A stretch of DNA of 64,000 nt, taken from positions 62,001-126,000 of the forward strand of contig NZ_CP095490.1 in the NCBI RefSeq assembly GCF_023028345.1, given 5' to 3'. The notes below the pieces were generated by a model. That model made no database searches, had not been told where the DNA came from, and was given only the letters and a program-made list of their open reading frames with translations. Both the position numbers and the translations under genes were made by a program. This document shows, piece by piece, positions 8,431-17,375 of this stretch. Each line of letters starts with the position of its first letter. The first letter of the stretch is position 1. The DNA comes from Halorientalis marina. Its GTDB lineage: Archaea; Halobacteriota; Halobacteria; Halobacteriales; Haloarculaceae.

Positions 8431-8592
8431 GGAAAGGGGGTGGAAGGAGCGTGTGACAGTCTTCCTTCCGTACGTACCTGTGAAGTCCTCGTTGGTAAGT
8501 TTTCGGCGGCATTGCCGGTGATGAACACAGGATTTCCGCTGGAACAAGTCTCCGCCACAATTAATCCGTTGTCACCTGTAGTTCAAAGGACG

Positions 8593-8748
8593 ATGGGGGT
8601 CCGCACAGTCCTCACTCGATTACTCCCCGGAGGCGGGTCGAACGTAGTCGTCGAGTGTCGCAACTGCGGAACGAGCGTCTCGCCGGGGACCGAAGAGTGT
8701 CCAGACTGTGGGGACACCGAGTTCTCTCGGTACGAGATCCCAGAATAG
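8593..8748 (+). CDS. Small zinc-ribbon protein
   Basis: A 51-residue protein with CRNCGTSVSPGTEECPDCG, a compact double C-x2-C zinc ribbon, followed by EFSRYEIPE. The ATG at 8593 follows an AAAGGA element. The open frame upstream overlaps the divergent zinc-ribbon gene and lacks haloarchaeal composition, so it is left out. Confidence 0.6.
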   Translation: MGVRTVLTRLLPGGGSNVVVECRNCGTSVSPGTEECPDCGDTEFSRYEIPE

Positions 8749-8750
8749 AT

Positions 8751-8773
8751 CGCAGAGTTACACGGACTCTGCG
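8751..8773 (+). terminator. Hairpin after zinc-ribbon gene
   Basis: CGCAGAGT and ACTCTGCG form a perfect 8-bp stem with a 7-nt loop directly after the stop codon at 8748. No long U-tract follows, so a terminator role is tentative. The next 230 bp to 9004 hold only the promoter-like TTTGTCTCC at 8980. Confidence 0.35.
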
Positions 8774-9004
8774 TCACCATGATGACGACTTCGTCGGTAG
8801 CCTCACAGTGGCTAATCTCAGCCAGTCTCCGCCTCGACCCAGGAACACGATTCTCCGTAGCCGAGATGGCTTAGCCGGTCAGTGAGGGCCATACACTGAG
8901 CGGCTCGAGGAAGAGAATTTAGGTATTAGAACCGTTCTATTTCAGCCTACAACTGAATCTACCGATTACGGCTAATCGATTTGTCTCCTTCTCACAGAAG
9001 TAGA

Positions 9005-10075
9005 ATGTATTCTGACAACTATCAAGAACTAAGAGCAATGTCGTCGTACGCCTTCTTAGACGCGATGTCTGACAAGAATCCTCTCTACGACGAAGACAAT
9101 CCTCGCGGAACGGTCTACTCTGAGTCTACTGAAGATCCATATGGAGAGCCGGACGAACACGATCCGGCCAGCGGCCACTACCCCGATCGGAAAGACCAGC
9201 GTGAGCAGCATGGCCCACACACCTGCCGGGACTGTGACACGGAGATCCCGACGGTCTGGGATCGCTGTGAACTCTGTGCCCGTGAGGCTGCCGACACAAC
9301 GAATCGGCCGTGGCTCCAGGACGAGAACTCCGAAACGAATGCTGACCAGGAAACCCCCGACTGGACGTTCGGTCGAGTGGTGTTCGCGGTCGTCCCGTCC
9401 TCGACGCGATACAAGGCACTCGCTCTCGGTGTCTCGGCTTTCAGACTCGCCGACAGCGAGGCACTAATCGGTGGTCAAGAGTATCCCGATGCGGATGTGA
9501 AGCCGGTGGCCGACTTCGAGAGTCCGCCGGCGACACACCTCACAGCTGGCTGGGGCCACATCGTCGACGTCGCGCCCCTTGTCAGCGACGACGGCGGACG
9601 GCTCTTCAAGGCGGCTGTCGAGCGGACGGTCCAGGCGTCGGGAGCGGACACCCACCTATATCTGACCGAGGGTGACCCGCTCGTGACCCGGGACGACGTC
9701 GAGGCATTCCGAGCGCAGATCACAGACGGTGACGACCAATACTGGATCTTGCCCGGAATCGTACGCCGGTACAAGTCAGTCTCCGGTCGAGCAATCCCTG
9801 AGTCCGATCCAGAGATCCTCCAGTGTCGGCAGTGTGAGGAAGATACAGATCATCAGTACACCGGGAAGTCAACGTTGGAGAGAGAGCGCGGACGACCGGT
9901 GTGGGTCTGTGCGGAGTGCGACACGCCTCGGTTTGGACACGAACCCGGCAACAGCAAACCAGACGAGGTGGTCGTAGACTTCGTTGACGGCTGGCAGGAC
10001 GGTCGATCCGAACTTCACGAGCGGGTGATGCGTTCCTACTATGACGATCATCGAAGATATCCTTGGGAGAAGTAA
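9005..10075 (+). CDS. Zinc-ribbon protein of the AVVP plasmid family
   Basis: A 356-residue protein. An acidic N-terminus is followed by a zinc ribbon (CRDCDTEIPTVWDRCELC, about residues 68-88). A shared core begins VVFAVVPSSTRYKALALG and continues through AGWGHIVDV. Two C-x2-C motifs (CRQCEED, CAECDTPRFG) come after the core. It is homologous to 55005-55769, which has the same order (CTQCDRP...CKEC, then LAFAVVPAKSRFEAI). Function unknown. The start at 9005 lies 25 bp after TTTGTCTCC at 8980, the spacing seen at 1651. Later ATGs at 9038 and 9068 are possible. Confidence 0.65.
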   Translation: MYSDNYQELRAMSSYAFLDAMSDKNPLYDEDNPRGTVYSESTEDPYGEPDEHDPASGHYPDRKDQREQHGPHTCRDCDTEIPTVWDRCELCAREAADTTNRPWLQDENSETNADQETPDWTFGRVVFAVVPSSTRYKALALGVSAFRLADSEALIGGQEYPDADVKPVADFESPPATHLTAGWGHIVDVAPLVSDDGGRLFKAAVERTVQASGADTHLYLTEGDPLVTRDDVEAFRAQITDGDDQYWILPGIVRRYKSVSGRAIPESDPEILQCRQCEEDTDHQYTGKSTLERERGRPVWVCAECDTPRFGHEPGNSKPDEVVVDFVDGWQDGRSELHERVMRSYYDDHRRYPWEK

Positions 10076-10114
10076 AAGGGACACTCCGGAGATCAGATGC
10101 TAGCTGGGTTCAAG

Positions 10115-10187
10115 CACCCCACCGTGTCCGCAGTTCTTTGATCATATTCCTCCAGCAACCGTCGAAAACTGCGGACACGGTGGGGTG
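10115..10187. repeat. Origin recognition box pair 1
   Basis: Two inverted origin-recognition boxes. The first reads CACCCCACCGTGTCCGCAGTT at 10115-10135. The second is its reverse complement at 10167-10187. The long-G side (TGGGGTG) and the core GCGGACA match haloarchaeal ORB elements bound by Orc1/Cdc6. Confidence 0.85.
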
Positions 10188-10289
10188 TTGGTTCCGCTCT
10201 AATACGGCCCAAATTCAAACTTGCAAATAGAGGCTGTCTTAGAACTACTGCGAAAAAATACGGGACATCTCAAGAGCTCCCTTATATAA

Positions 10290-10362
10290 CACCCCACCGT
10301 GTCCGCAGTTCTACGTGGGCCTCAAGCCCGGAGTGGCCAAGAACAGCGGACATGGTGGGGTG
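10290..10362. repeat. Origin recognition box pair 2
   Basis: A second inverted pair of boxes at 10290-10311 and 10341-10362, the latter with the variant GAACAGCGGACATGG. Spacing and orientation resemble pair 1. Confidence 0.85.
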
Positions 10363-10740
10363 TTGATTAGCAGATGTTTTGCTGCTAATAGCCGGCAACG
10401 AACTCTGAAAGGCAGATAAATAAGAAACAGGCCAATGCTGGGAGCTGAATAGCACTACTGAGGATCGTTAGGAGAGATTGCGTAGAAGGAAGCAATATAG
10501 CGACCAACGAGGAGTCACAGAGGGCAAACAGAGAATGAAGGCAATAAAATACAGGAGATGACACACCCACCCCATCATGTCCGCTGTTCTGCGTAACAGA
10601 TGGTGAAGGGGAAGAGAAACAGCCGTTGAGGAACGAATCTTCGATTGTTCCTCGTGACTATGAGGAGTCGTTCGGAAACTACTCAGCCTCCTATTATAAA
10701 TCTATTCTAGTCAAAATAAACATTAGATGATAGCTGTGGA
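10363..10740. other. Replication origin, AT-rich unwinding region
   Basis: About 350 bp of unusually AT-rich, non-coding sequence between the ORB pairs and the orc1 promoter. It holds one more box at 10568-10589 (GTCCGCTGTTC side). AT-rich DNA flanked by inverted ORBs next to orc1 is the usual layout of a haloarchaeal origin. A short minus-strand open frame here has no coding character. Confidence 0.75.
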
Positions 10741-10764
10741 GGGGTCACCACACCGATTCACAAT

Positions 10765-10853
10765 TACTGCGGACATAGTGGGGTGGGGGAGTCCACTGGA
10801 TAGGTTTATAACATCAGAACAGCGGAAACGGCGGACACTGCGGACAGGGTGGT
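10765..10853. repeat. ORB-like boxes over the orc1 promoter
   Basis: A box at 10765-10785 (ACTGCGGACATAGTGGGGTG) and a partial one near 10838-10853 (TGCGGACAGGGTGG) lie immediately upstream of the orc1 TATA box. They suggest autoregulation of orc1 by its own product. Confidence 0.6.
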
Positions 10854-10860
10854 TTTATAA
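10853..10860 (+). promoter_or_regulatory. TATA box of orc1
   Basis: TTTTATAA about 30 bp before the ATG at 10886. This fits a leaderless or near-leaderless transcript and argues against the longer in-frame extension back to 10727. Confidence 0.6.
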
Positions 10861-10885
10861 CCCTCCCCTCCTATGTTTCCCGCAA

Positions 10886-12124
10886 ATGGGCATGTTTGAA
10901 CGGGATACTGAAATCTACCGAAACCGTGATGCCCTTCGTGAGGATTATCAGCCGGACGAACTCGTTGGTCGCGACGAGGAACTTGAGCGATACAAGACTG
11001 CTCTTCAGCCGGTGATCAACGGTGAACAACCGAATAATATCTTCCTCTACGGCAAGACTGGAGTCGGGAAGACAGCCGGGACTCGGTTCCTTCTAGACCA
11101 TCTCATCGAAGACGCAGCACAGTACGAAGACATCGACCTTACTGTGAAGATGCTCAACTGCGACGGACTCTCTAGCAGCTATCAAATTGCGACGCGTCTC
11201 GTCAACAAGTTCCGTGCTGACTCGAACCAGATCTCCACGACTGGGTATCCACGGGCAACCGTCTACGACATGCTCTGGTCGGAACTTGACGACTGTGGTG
11301 GGACTGTCATCATCGTCCTTGACGAGGTTGACCACATCGAAGATGACAGCATACTATACCAGCTTCCGCGAGCGCGAGCGAACGGCAACCTATCAGAGGC
11401 AAAAATCGGTATTGTCGGGATCTCGAACGACTTTTCGTTTCGAGATAATCTCTCTCCGAAGGTCAAGAGTTCGCTTTGTGAGGAGGAACTACAGTTCCCG
11501 GCCTACGATGCAAACGAACTCATACAGATCCTTTCACAACGAGCAGAAGTGGCCTTCCACGAGGGTGTGGTTGACGACGGTGTCATTGAACTGTGTGCCG
11601 CATACGGTGCGAGAGACGCCGGCGACGCACGGCAATCTCTCGACCTGTTGATGAAGACCGGCGACTTGGCCCGTGACAACGATACGGATACAATCACCGA
11701 AGATCTCGTTCGCGACGCCCGCGAAGAACTTGAGCGTGGACGGATTCGCGAGGGGATTTCTGGACTGACCCAACACGGGCATCTCGTCTTGTATGCACTC
11801 TTGACGCTCGAACAGCAGGGAGAGACACCGGTGCGCTCTCGGGATATCCGACCTCGGTACACGAGCTTTGCCGAACAAGTCGGCGTTGATCCGCTGGTTC
11901 CCCGTCGGATGCGGGATCATCTCGGAGAACTCTCGATGCTGGGAATTATTTCCGCGGTCGAACGCAACGAGGGTCGCCGCGGAGGGACGTACCGCGAGTA
12001 CTCTACCGACATGGATGTCGAGATGATTCTGAATGCGCTCGAAGAGACGGTTGAACAGGTTGGAATCCACGAATCCGTATCCGAGATGGTCGATCAGGAG
12101 ACGACCCTCTCGGAATACACCTGA
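10886..12124 (+). CDS. orc1: Orc1/Cdc6 replication initiator
   Basis: A 412-residue AAA+ initiator. It begins MGMFERDTEIYRNRDALREDYQPDEL (the usual start is the second Met, 10892). Walker A is GKTGVGKTAG (about residues 54-63) and Walker B is VIIVLDEVDHI (about 138-148). Arg-rich sensor regions and a C-terminal winged helix follow (RDIRPRYTSFAEQVGVDPLVPRRMRDHLGEL). The protein binds the origin-recognition boxes that flank its gene on both sides and loads the replicative helicase. The dense cluster of boxes specific to this gene indicates that it drives this replicon. Confidence 0.92.
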   Translation: MGMFERDTEIYRNRDALREDYQPDELVGRDEELERYKTALQPVINGEQPNNIFLYGKTGVGKTAGTRFLLDHLIEDAAQYEDIDLTVKMLNCDGLSSSYQIATRLVNKFRADSNQISTTGYPRATVYDMLWSELDDCGGTVIIVLDEVDHIEDDSILYQLPRARANGNLSEAKIGIVGISNDFSFRDNLSPKVKSSLCEEELQFPAYDANELIQILSQRAEVAFHEGVVDDGVIELCAAYGARDAGDARQSLDLLMKTGDLARDNDTDTITEDLVRDAREELERGRIREGISGLTQHGHLVLYALLTLEQQGETPVRSRDIRPRYTSFAEQVGVDPLVPRRMRDHLGELSMLGIISAVERNEGRRGGTYREYSTDMDVEMILNALEETVEQVGIHESVSEMVDQETTLSEYT

Positions 12125-12161
12125 GGTGTTCTGCTCTCCATTCTTTCCTATTAAACCAGTA

Positions 12162-12275
12162 GAACAGCGGACAGGGTGGGGTCGGGTTCGGGACTTTTGA
12201 TTATGATCACAGGGCTTCTCTGTTCGATTTCAGACCACCATACAACGGAGGAAGAACAGCGGACATGGTGGAGTC
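12162..12275 (+). repeat. ORB-like boxes downstream of orc1
   Basis: Two boxes in the same orientation: GAACAGCGGACAGGGTGGGG at 12162-12181 and GAACAGCGGACATGGTGGAG at 12254-12273. They place boxes on the far side of orc1 as well, so the gene lies within the origin. Confidence 0.75.
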
Positions 12276-12325
12276 CCTGGTTTGCTCTCAAACTCAGCAA
12301 TATATTCACATAGTCCATTCATATT

Positions 12326-12363
12326 TTAACCAACACTCGGATGCTTGCAGGAATGTTGGTTAA
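12326..12363. repeat. Perfect 10-bp inverted repeat
   Basis: TTAACCAACA at 12326-12335 and TGTTGGTTAA at 12354-12363, separated by 18 bp, in the 557-bp gap between orc1 and the next gene. It could be an operator or part of the origin. Apart from this, the ORB boxes and a TATA-like TTTTTAA near 12650, nothing else is visible in this gap. Confidence 0.5.
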
Positions 12364-12681
12364 TCTTGCATGAACGCTGCTAAGGGTGGTACCGTCGTCT
12401 CCGCGAGTTGTCGTCGAGGGTCGTGATCTGCTCCCGAGACGCGAGCGTAGATACCGATGACAGGTATACTTCTTGCGGCGACGTCCACTCTTATAGAATA
12501 TGTCCTGTTCTTGTGGGAGCGCAGAAAGCACTACCTTTCTGCGAAAGCCGGGACAACGAAGCGATCAGATTCTGGTCGATATCCTCTTCTAAGTCAGGTC
12601 GAAATGAGTAGATGAAGCGATCAATGTGTCACATCTCCTGATGGTGGTTTTTAACAAGGTTGATACTAAAACGAGTGTCAA

Positions 12682-13383
12682 ATGAGTGCCGGCAATGACC
12701 TGCTCCGAAATGAGTTGGCGCGAAAATTCGAACCGCCTATCGACGTGTTGCTCGATCCGTCGCTTCTCGTCGCCAGTCGTTCTATCGACCGGTTGACTGA
12801 CTCTAATGTCTTCTCTTCGCAGACTCAGGCCACACTGGGGGGCACGCCGACTCAACCTCGGCTTGGCGAGCTCTACGTGCCTGCAGCGTTCTACAGTTTG
12901 CTCACGGACGAAACGGAGTCGACCGTCCAGAAGTCGAACTTGTGGGACTTCTATCGTGGACAGGCTGAACCAGCTTTTCCTGAGGATGTCGCTGAACTAC
13001 TTGATCAGAACGGCGTGGAGGGCTTCTCTGGTAAAGCACACGCCGACTTGCAATGGGGGAACGCGACCAACGACCCTGACCGACGTGAGAGACTGTTGAT
13101 GGCCCTCCAAGAGGAGCTCTCGTTTCTCACGAATGGTGGCGTTCTTCTTTCGAGGTCGCCGGTGGCCCTCACCGCTCTACGAGATGCTGGTCTACCAACT
13201 GTCGATGTGGGTAAGACAGAATTGACCCCCGAACTGCGAGAGACGTTGACTGGTATTGGCTACAGAAACCCGGCTGACGTCTGTTCGTTCGCCGTTTCCT
13301 CAGCTCAATCGACGGTTGACGCACTCACGGGAAGCATACTCAGAACCAATCCAGATACCATTCTGTACCAGCTAGGCGACTGA
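12682..13383 (+). CDS. Hypothetical protein, possible PIN-like fold
   Basis: A 233-residue protein. The layout VLLDPSLLV at the N-terminus, VPAAFYSLL in the middle and FLTNGGVLLSRSPVALTALRDAGL near residue 150-170 is reminiscent of PIN-domain proteins (first-strand Asp, late strand then helix). The later acidic residues are not convincingly conserved, so nuclease activity is not claimed. A short C-terminal helical region follows. It is convergent with the coiled-coil gene (5 bp between stops). TTTTTAA near 12650 gives a TATA box about 30 bp before the ATG. Confidence 0.55.
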   Translation: MSAGNDLLRNELARKFEPPIDVLLDPSLLVASRSIDRLTDSNVFSSQTQATLGGTPTQPRLGELYVPAAFYSLLTDETESTVQKSNLWDFYRGQAEPAFPEDVAELLDQNGVEGFSGKAHADLQWGNATNDPDRRERLLMALQEELSFLTNGGVLLSRSPVALTALRDAGLPTVDVGKTELTPELRETLTGIGYRNPADVCSFAVSSAQSTVDALTGSILRTNPDTILYQLGD

Positions 13384-13388
13384 CACTC

Positions 13389-14549
13389 TCAGTCCCCACA
13401 ACACGCGTCACCGATAGCGTGACTCCTTTCTAGAGCAAACGGGTTCTCCCACGTCAGTTGCCGCCCACAGCGATCACAACTCGGTTCTTCCATCACCCCC
13501 GCTCCAATGGCATACGAGTACGATTTCTCGACAGTCGCATCACCCGTGGTGAGTTCGAGGACGAGATCTCCTCGCTCGTAGGAAACCGACGTTGCTGCTA
13601 CCGGTCGCATTCGGACGGTCAGGTCATGTCTTTCCCGAACTTCTCGCCGTTTCTCTGGAAAGTTCTTCTCTATCTGTTCCGTGAGGCCATCGAGTTCGGC
13701 TCGTCGGTCATCGAGTTCCGACTGGAGTTCCTTTCGCTTCCGGAGGGCTTCGACACGTTCCGCCTGTTCCGTGGCGGCGTCGATTGCTCTGGTCTCGTCT
13801 TCGATTCGGTCGCTTAGGCGACTGATCTCTTCATCTATCTCTTCTCGTCGCTGTTGTACGAACTGCCGATACTCGTCTAGCTCCACCTCTGCAGCACGGG
13901 TCGCACGTTCCCGTGTGTCTCGAACCATCGGTGCAATCTCTCGTTCCAGAACTTCGTTGGCAGTCTCGATCGCGTCACCCAACGTCTGCTCATCGAATTG
14001 CCTCCCCTCAGAGGGGTCTCGCTGGTCGTCTTCAGCCAGATCCAAGTACGTCTCCGCGAGTCGAGGGCGCTCCTCGTGATCGTTGAGGTCGACCGCTACT
14101 GCGTGCAGTTCCTCCGTCTGGTACTCGCTGACTGTTTCGATGCCGACGTGGAAGAGCGCACAGAGCGCACGCCTATCGTAGTACGGAGTGAACGATCGAT
14201 CCACGACTTCGACTGTTCCGCCAGTGATCCACGGGGGCAATCGCAACTCGAACTGGTCTTGTGTCAGTGAGAGCGACCCGAGGGGTGTTCTGTCAGCCGA
14301 TTCGTCGAGCATTCGCTCTACGAATGGCGCTTCCGGTGAAATGGCGATAACTCCCTCGTCGACCTCGTCCGGATCGCTTACAATCTCCAGTACGTCGCCA
14401 TCCAATTCCAGAGAGGTGTCAGCGTCGGCGGGAAGCGTGACTGTCCACCGACGTCCCTGCTTTTCGATTTCGGCCCCCAGTGACCGTAAGTACGCCTCAG
14501 TAAAACGCTCAACTGCCCGCTCGGTGACTGGGAGGGCTGCGTCAGTCAT
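13389..14549 (-). CDS. Coiled-coil protein, partner of SNF2 helicase
   Basis: A 386-residue protein coupled to the helicase gene (8-bp overlap). The N-terminal 200 residues are globular. Residues about 200-310 are a strong coiled coil (RREEIDEEISRLSDRIEDE, RKRKELQSELDDRRAELDG). The C-terminus has a beta region and a cysteine motif, CDRCGRQLTWENPF, then CC at the very end, a likely zinc site. No known family is recognised. The start at 14549 is used because the upstream in-frame extension is Ser/Thr/Arg-rich and lies within the helicase. The tight coupling implies a joint complex, possibly in DNA repair or defence. Confidence 0.65.
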   Translation of the reverse strand: MTDAALPVTERAVERFTEAYLRSLGAEIEKQGRRWTVTLPADADTSLELDGDVLEIVSDPDEVDEGVIAISPEAPFVERMLDESADRTPLGSLSLTQDQFELRLPPWITGGTVEVVDRSFTPYYDRRALCALFHVGIETVSEYQTEELHAVAVDLNDHEERPRLAETYLDLAEDDQRDPSEGRQFDEQTLGDAIETANEVLEREIAPMVRDTRERATRAAEVELDEYRQFVQQRREEIDEEISRLSDRIEDETRAIDAATEQAERVEALRKRKELQSELDDRRAELDGLTEQIEKNFPEKRREVRERHDLTVRMRPVAATSVSYERGDLVLELTTGDATVEKSYSYAIGAGVMEEPSCDRCGRQLTWENPFALERSHAIGDACCGD

Positions 14550-16302
14550 CGCTGTCCCCCAAGTCAAATCCCTCGAAGACGCCCTTGTTGAAGTCCTCGA
14601 GCTTGTCGGCGAGGTCGCGCTGTTCCTGCAGGTCGATCGCCATTGCGTCGAAGTCGTTCTCCAGTTCAACCTCCGAATCTGCCGAGACCAGCCGTTCGAA
14701 CACTTCGTCCTCGAAGTTGCGTCCCGTCTCTTCCAGTCGAGTCAGAATCTCGCTCAGCTCGCCGACCGACTGTTGGAACAGGTCGATCTTGTGGTAGAGT
14801 CGCTCAAGAACGTACTCCTCGATGGTATCCTCCAGCGCGATATTGAACACGTAGACCTCACGTTCCTGCCCAATGCGATGGATACGACCGATGCGTTGCT
14901 CGACCTTCATCGGATTCCAGGGCAGATCGTAGTTGACCATCACGTTGCAGAATTGGAGGTTTCGACCCTCGTTCATGGCGTCTGTCGAGACGAGAACCCC
15001 GCCCTCCTCCTCGAACCGCTCGACGATTTCCTCCTTCTCGTCGCTGCTGTGCCCGCCGTGGAAGGGATGAGTTGTGTAGCCCTGATCAGCGAACGTCTCA
15101 ATCAGCTTCTGTTGGGTCGCCCGGAACTGGGTGAACACGATCACTCGTCCTTTGTCCACGCGTTCCCGTGCCTCACTGGTAATACGCTCGACGCTCTCCA
15201 ACTTCGTCGGTGTCTCAACCGCGTCGACACAGTTGAGAATTCGATTGAGCTGGTCGGCGTGGGCGACGACCTTCCCGTCTTCGACGTCGAGTTGCCGCTC
15301 CACGGTCTGTTTGAGTGCTTCGGGGCTACTGACGACCTCCTTCTGAAGGGTCATCAGAACGAGCTTCTGGCCTTGATCTTCGCCGTAGGCCGTGCGAACG
15401 TAGTCAGTCACGGACTGGTAGAGGTCTTTTTCTGCCGGCGAGGGTTCGAAGGTACGCGTCGTCACATTGCGAGGTGTGAAGTCGATGTCCGTCTCGTCAC
15501 GGCGGTTGCGGATCATCACCTTCCGGAGACGGTTTTGGAGTTCGTTACGGTTGACCAGCGTCTCCTGTGACTTGTTGACGAAGTAGTTGTGGAACGCCTC
15601 ACGTGTCCCGAACAGTCCTGGTCGAAGCAGCGAGATGATGTTGTAGAGGTCGGTGACATCGTTCTGGATAGGTGTTGCGGTGAGGAAGAACGCGTAGTCG
15701 TAGGAGAGTTTCTCTAAGAGTTCGTAGCGGTCGGTATCTTCGTTCTTCACGTAATGAGCTTCGTCCAGCACGAGGACGTCCCAGTCGCGGGCGAGGACGG
15801 TCGAGCGGTGGCGGTCGCTCTTGGCGGTGTCGATGCTGGCGATGACGTGGTCGTGGGCGTCGAAGCCATCGAAGTCTTCGTCGTAGTTGCAGGTGAAGTC
15901 GAGGCCGAACTTCTCCAACATCTCGCCCTGCCACTGTTGGGCGAGTTGTGCCGGCGTAAGAATCAGCACCGCGTCGTCAGTGCCGCGGTAGTGCATTTCC
16001 TTGAGAATCATTCCAACTTCAATGGTCTTCCCGAGACCGACCTCGTCGGCGAGGAGTGCCTTGCCGTCCATCTCGAAGAGAGCGCGGTGGGCGGCGTCAA
16101 CCTGGTGTTCGAGAAGCTTGACGTTCTCCTCGTCGAGGTGCGAGAGCGAACGGAGTTCGGAGTCTGGCTGGCCAGCTTGGAGTCGATTCGCCTGAACGGA
16201 AAGGAGATGTTCAACAAGGGAAGAGGACTCTCCAGCGTCAGCCAGTAACGTATCCTCGTCCTCGTGGCGGAACTCGACCTCCACGAGATTTTCTCTCGAC
16301 AT
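14542..16302 (-). CDS. SNF2/RapA-type helicase
   Basis: A 586-residue SF2 ATPase of the SNF2 (HepA/RapA) group. Motif I is LLADEVGLGKTIEVGMIL (about residues 83-99), motif Ia LILTPAQLAQQW, motif II LDEAH, motif III FLTATPIQN. The second RecA domain carries VIVFTQFRATQQ and motif VI EQRIGRIHRIGQ. It moves on double-stranded DNA using ATP rather than separating strands. The C-terminal 80 residues are helical. SNF2 ATPases are found in several phage-defence systems (DISARM, Zorya) and in RNA polymerase recycling. This one sits with a coiled-coil partner and a nuclease-like gene. Confidence 0.85.
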   Translation of the reverse strand: MSRENLVEVEFRHEDEDTLLADAGESSSLVEHLLSVQANRLQAGQPDSELRSLSHLDEENVKLLEHQVDAAHRALFEMDGKALLADEVGLGKTIEVGMILKEMHYRGTDDAVLILTPAQLAQQWQGEMLEKFGLDFTCNYDEDFDGFDAHDHVIASIDTAKSDRHRSTVLARDWDVLVLDEAHYVKNEDTDRYELLEKLSYDYAFFLTATPIQNDVTDLYNIISLLRPGLFGTREAFHNYFVNKSQETLVNRNELQNRLRKVMIRNRRDETDIDFTPRNVTTRTFEPSPAEKDLYQSVTDYVRTAYGEDQGQKLVLMTLQKEVVSSPEALKQTVERQLDVEDGKVVAHADQLNRILNCVDAVETPTKLESVERITSEARERVDKGRVIVFTQFRATQQKLIETFADQGYTTHPFHGGHSSDEKEEIVERFEEEGGVLVSTDAMNEGRNLQFCNVMVNYDLPWNPMKVEQRIGRIHRIGQEREVYVFNIALEDTIEEYVLERLYHKIDLFQQSVGELSEILTRLEETGRNFEDEVFERLVSADSEVELENDFDAMAIDLQEQRDLADKLEDFNKGVFEGFDLGDSDD

Positions 16303-16401
16303 CTGCTTCCATCATTTCATCGGAGGTGTTTCTGTGTTTCCCCTGGCCGAAGCCCGTCCATTGCAGCGGGTTGAACGAGTAGACTCGTTCTCGTTACTGC
16401 C

Positions 16402-16412
16402 AAATTATATTA
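16402..16412 (+). promoter_or_regulatory. TATA box
   Basis: AAATTATATTA centred about 30 bp before the ATG at 16437, indicating a leaderless transcript for the plus-strand genes from 16437. It sets that ATG rather than the in-frame upstream codon at 16416. Confidence 0.55.
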
Positions 16413-16436
16413 TCAGTGGGTCAGTTGTTTGACTTC

Positions 16437-16862
16437 ATGACTGGGGACAGCACTCCTGAGGACGGAGCTGACGAGGACGATCTCGATGGATCGGTCGAGA
16501 TGGACGACTTCGAGTTGTATGGGTCGCCGGCGCCGACGTCCAACGGTGTCTCAAATGCCATCGAGAAACTCGACCGGAGCGAACCGGAACGGTATCTGGT
16601 CGAGTGGGCTGGCGAGACGATGGATTACGAGGCTGCCTACGAGGTGACGACAATCGGGTTCGGTCGTGGTGGACGTCCGATTCTGGAGATCGAGGGACGC
16701 CGAGGAGGGGAGTACCTGATCGACTCCAATCCTGCAGGGAAGCCGCGCGTGGAGTATCATCCACCGAACGGTAGTCCACAAGAGGAACGGCTGACGATGA
16801 TCCGGATATACGATACCAAGTTCGAGTGGAAGAACTGGGTCAAGCAGCGGCTCGGCCTCTGA
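16437..16862 (+). CDS. Hypothetical protein
   Basis: A 141-residue protein. An acidic N-terminal 30 residues precede a compact domain with alternating strands (YLVEWAGETMDYEAAYEVTTIGFGRGGRPILEIEGRRGGEYLI). It ends in a basic tail (WKNWVKQRLGL). No family recognised. It leads a plus-strand run of four genes ending in the nuclease-like gene, divergent from the helicase. Confidence 0.6.
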   Translation: MTGDSTPEDGADEDDLDGSVEMDDFELYGSPAPTSNGVSNAIEKLDRSEPERYLVEWAGETMDYEAAYEVTTIGFGRGGRPILEIEGRRGGEYLIDSNPAGKPRVEYHPPNGSPQEERLTMIRIYDTKFEWKNWVKQRLGL

Positions 16863-16878
16863 GGTGCTACAGGTCTAT

Positions 16879-16992
16879 ATGGTCGAGAACATCGAAACTC
16901 GGTGTCCCGAGTGCGGCAAGCAACTGAAGGTGAGTACGCACGATCAAGCGACCGGGTACGACTGCCCGAATTGCGGCTACAGCATCTACTGA
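16879..16992 (+). CDS. 37-residue zinc ribbon
   Basis: A very short protein, MVENIETRCPECGKQLKV, then CPNCGYSIY: two C-x2-C knuckles separated by 19 residues, a minimal zinc ribbon. It starts 17 bp after the previous stop and ends 8 bp before the next gene. Spacing and motif support a real gene in an operon. Confidence 0.6.
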   Translation: MVENIETRCPECGKQLKVSTHDQATGYDCPNCGYSIY

Positions 16993-16999
16993 TTCGAGT

Positions 17000-17371
17000 A
17001 TGGTCGAATATCCGCCGGGAGAACCACAGGAAGTATGCGCCATCTGCGGCGAACCGTTCGAGGGCTACGACCCTGATTTCGCATCGAACTATGCGAACCT
17101 CGTCTGCGACGCGTGCGACGAACGTGCGGTGACGGAGGAGGCTGCTCGGCCCAGGCACGGGAACGAGTATCTCGACCGGGATTCCATCGTCGAGAAGGAA
17201 GACGGGACGAACGCGATACGACTCAACCCCGACGTTGGCGATAATCCCGTCTTCATCGATGGAGAGAAGTGCTGGCGACGATACCGATTCGGCGGATGGA
17301 TTACGCGTCGCGACGACCACGACTGCAGTTCGATCGAAGAGTTCCACGAGAAGCACAGGGACGACTTCTGA
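17000..17371 (+). CDS. Zinc-binding hypothetical protein
   Basis: A 123-residue protein whose N-terminal third has a zinc knuckle pair (CAICGEPFEG and CDACDER). The rest has mixed strands with an aromatic/basic patch (CWRRYRFGGWITRRDDHDCSS). No family recognised. It is separated from the following nuclease-like gene by 4 bp, so the two are co-transcribed. Confidence 0.6.
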   Translation: MVEYPPGEPQEVCAICGEPFEGYDPDFASNYANLVCDACDERAVTEEAARPRHGNEYLDRDSIVEKEDGTNAIRLNPDVGDNPVFIDGEKCWRRYRFGGWITRRDDHDCSSIEEFHEKHRDDF

Positions 17372-17375
17372 ACCG

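Noticed and set aside
10385..10570. Hydrophobic open frame in the origin
   Set aside because: It lies in the AT-rich unwinding region, and translated AT-rich DNA looks hydrophobic by chance.
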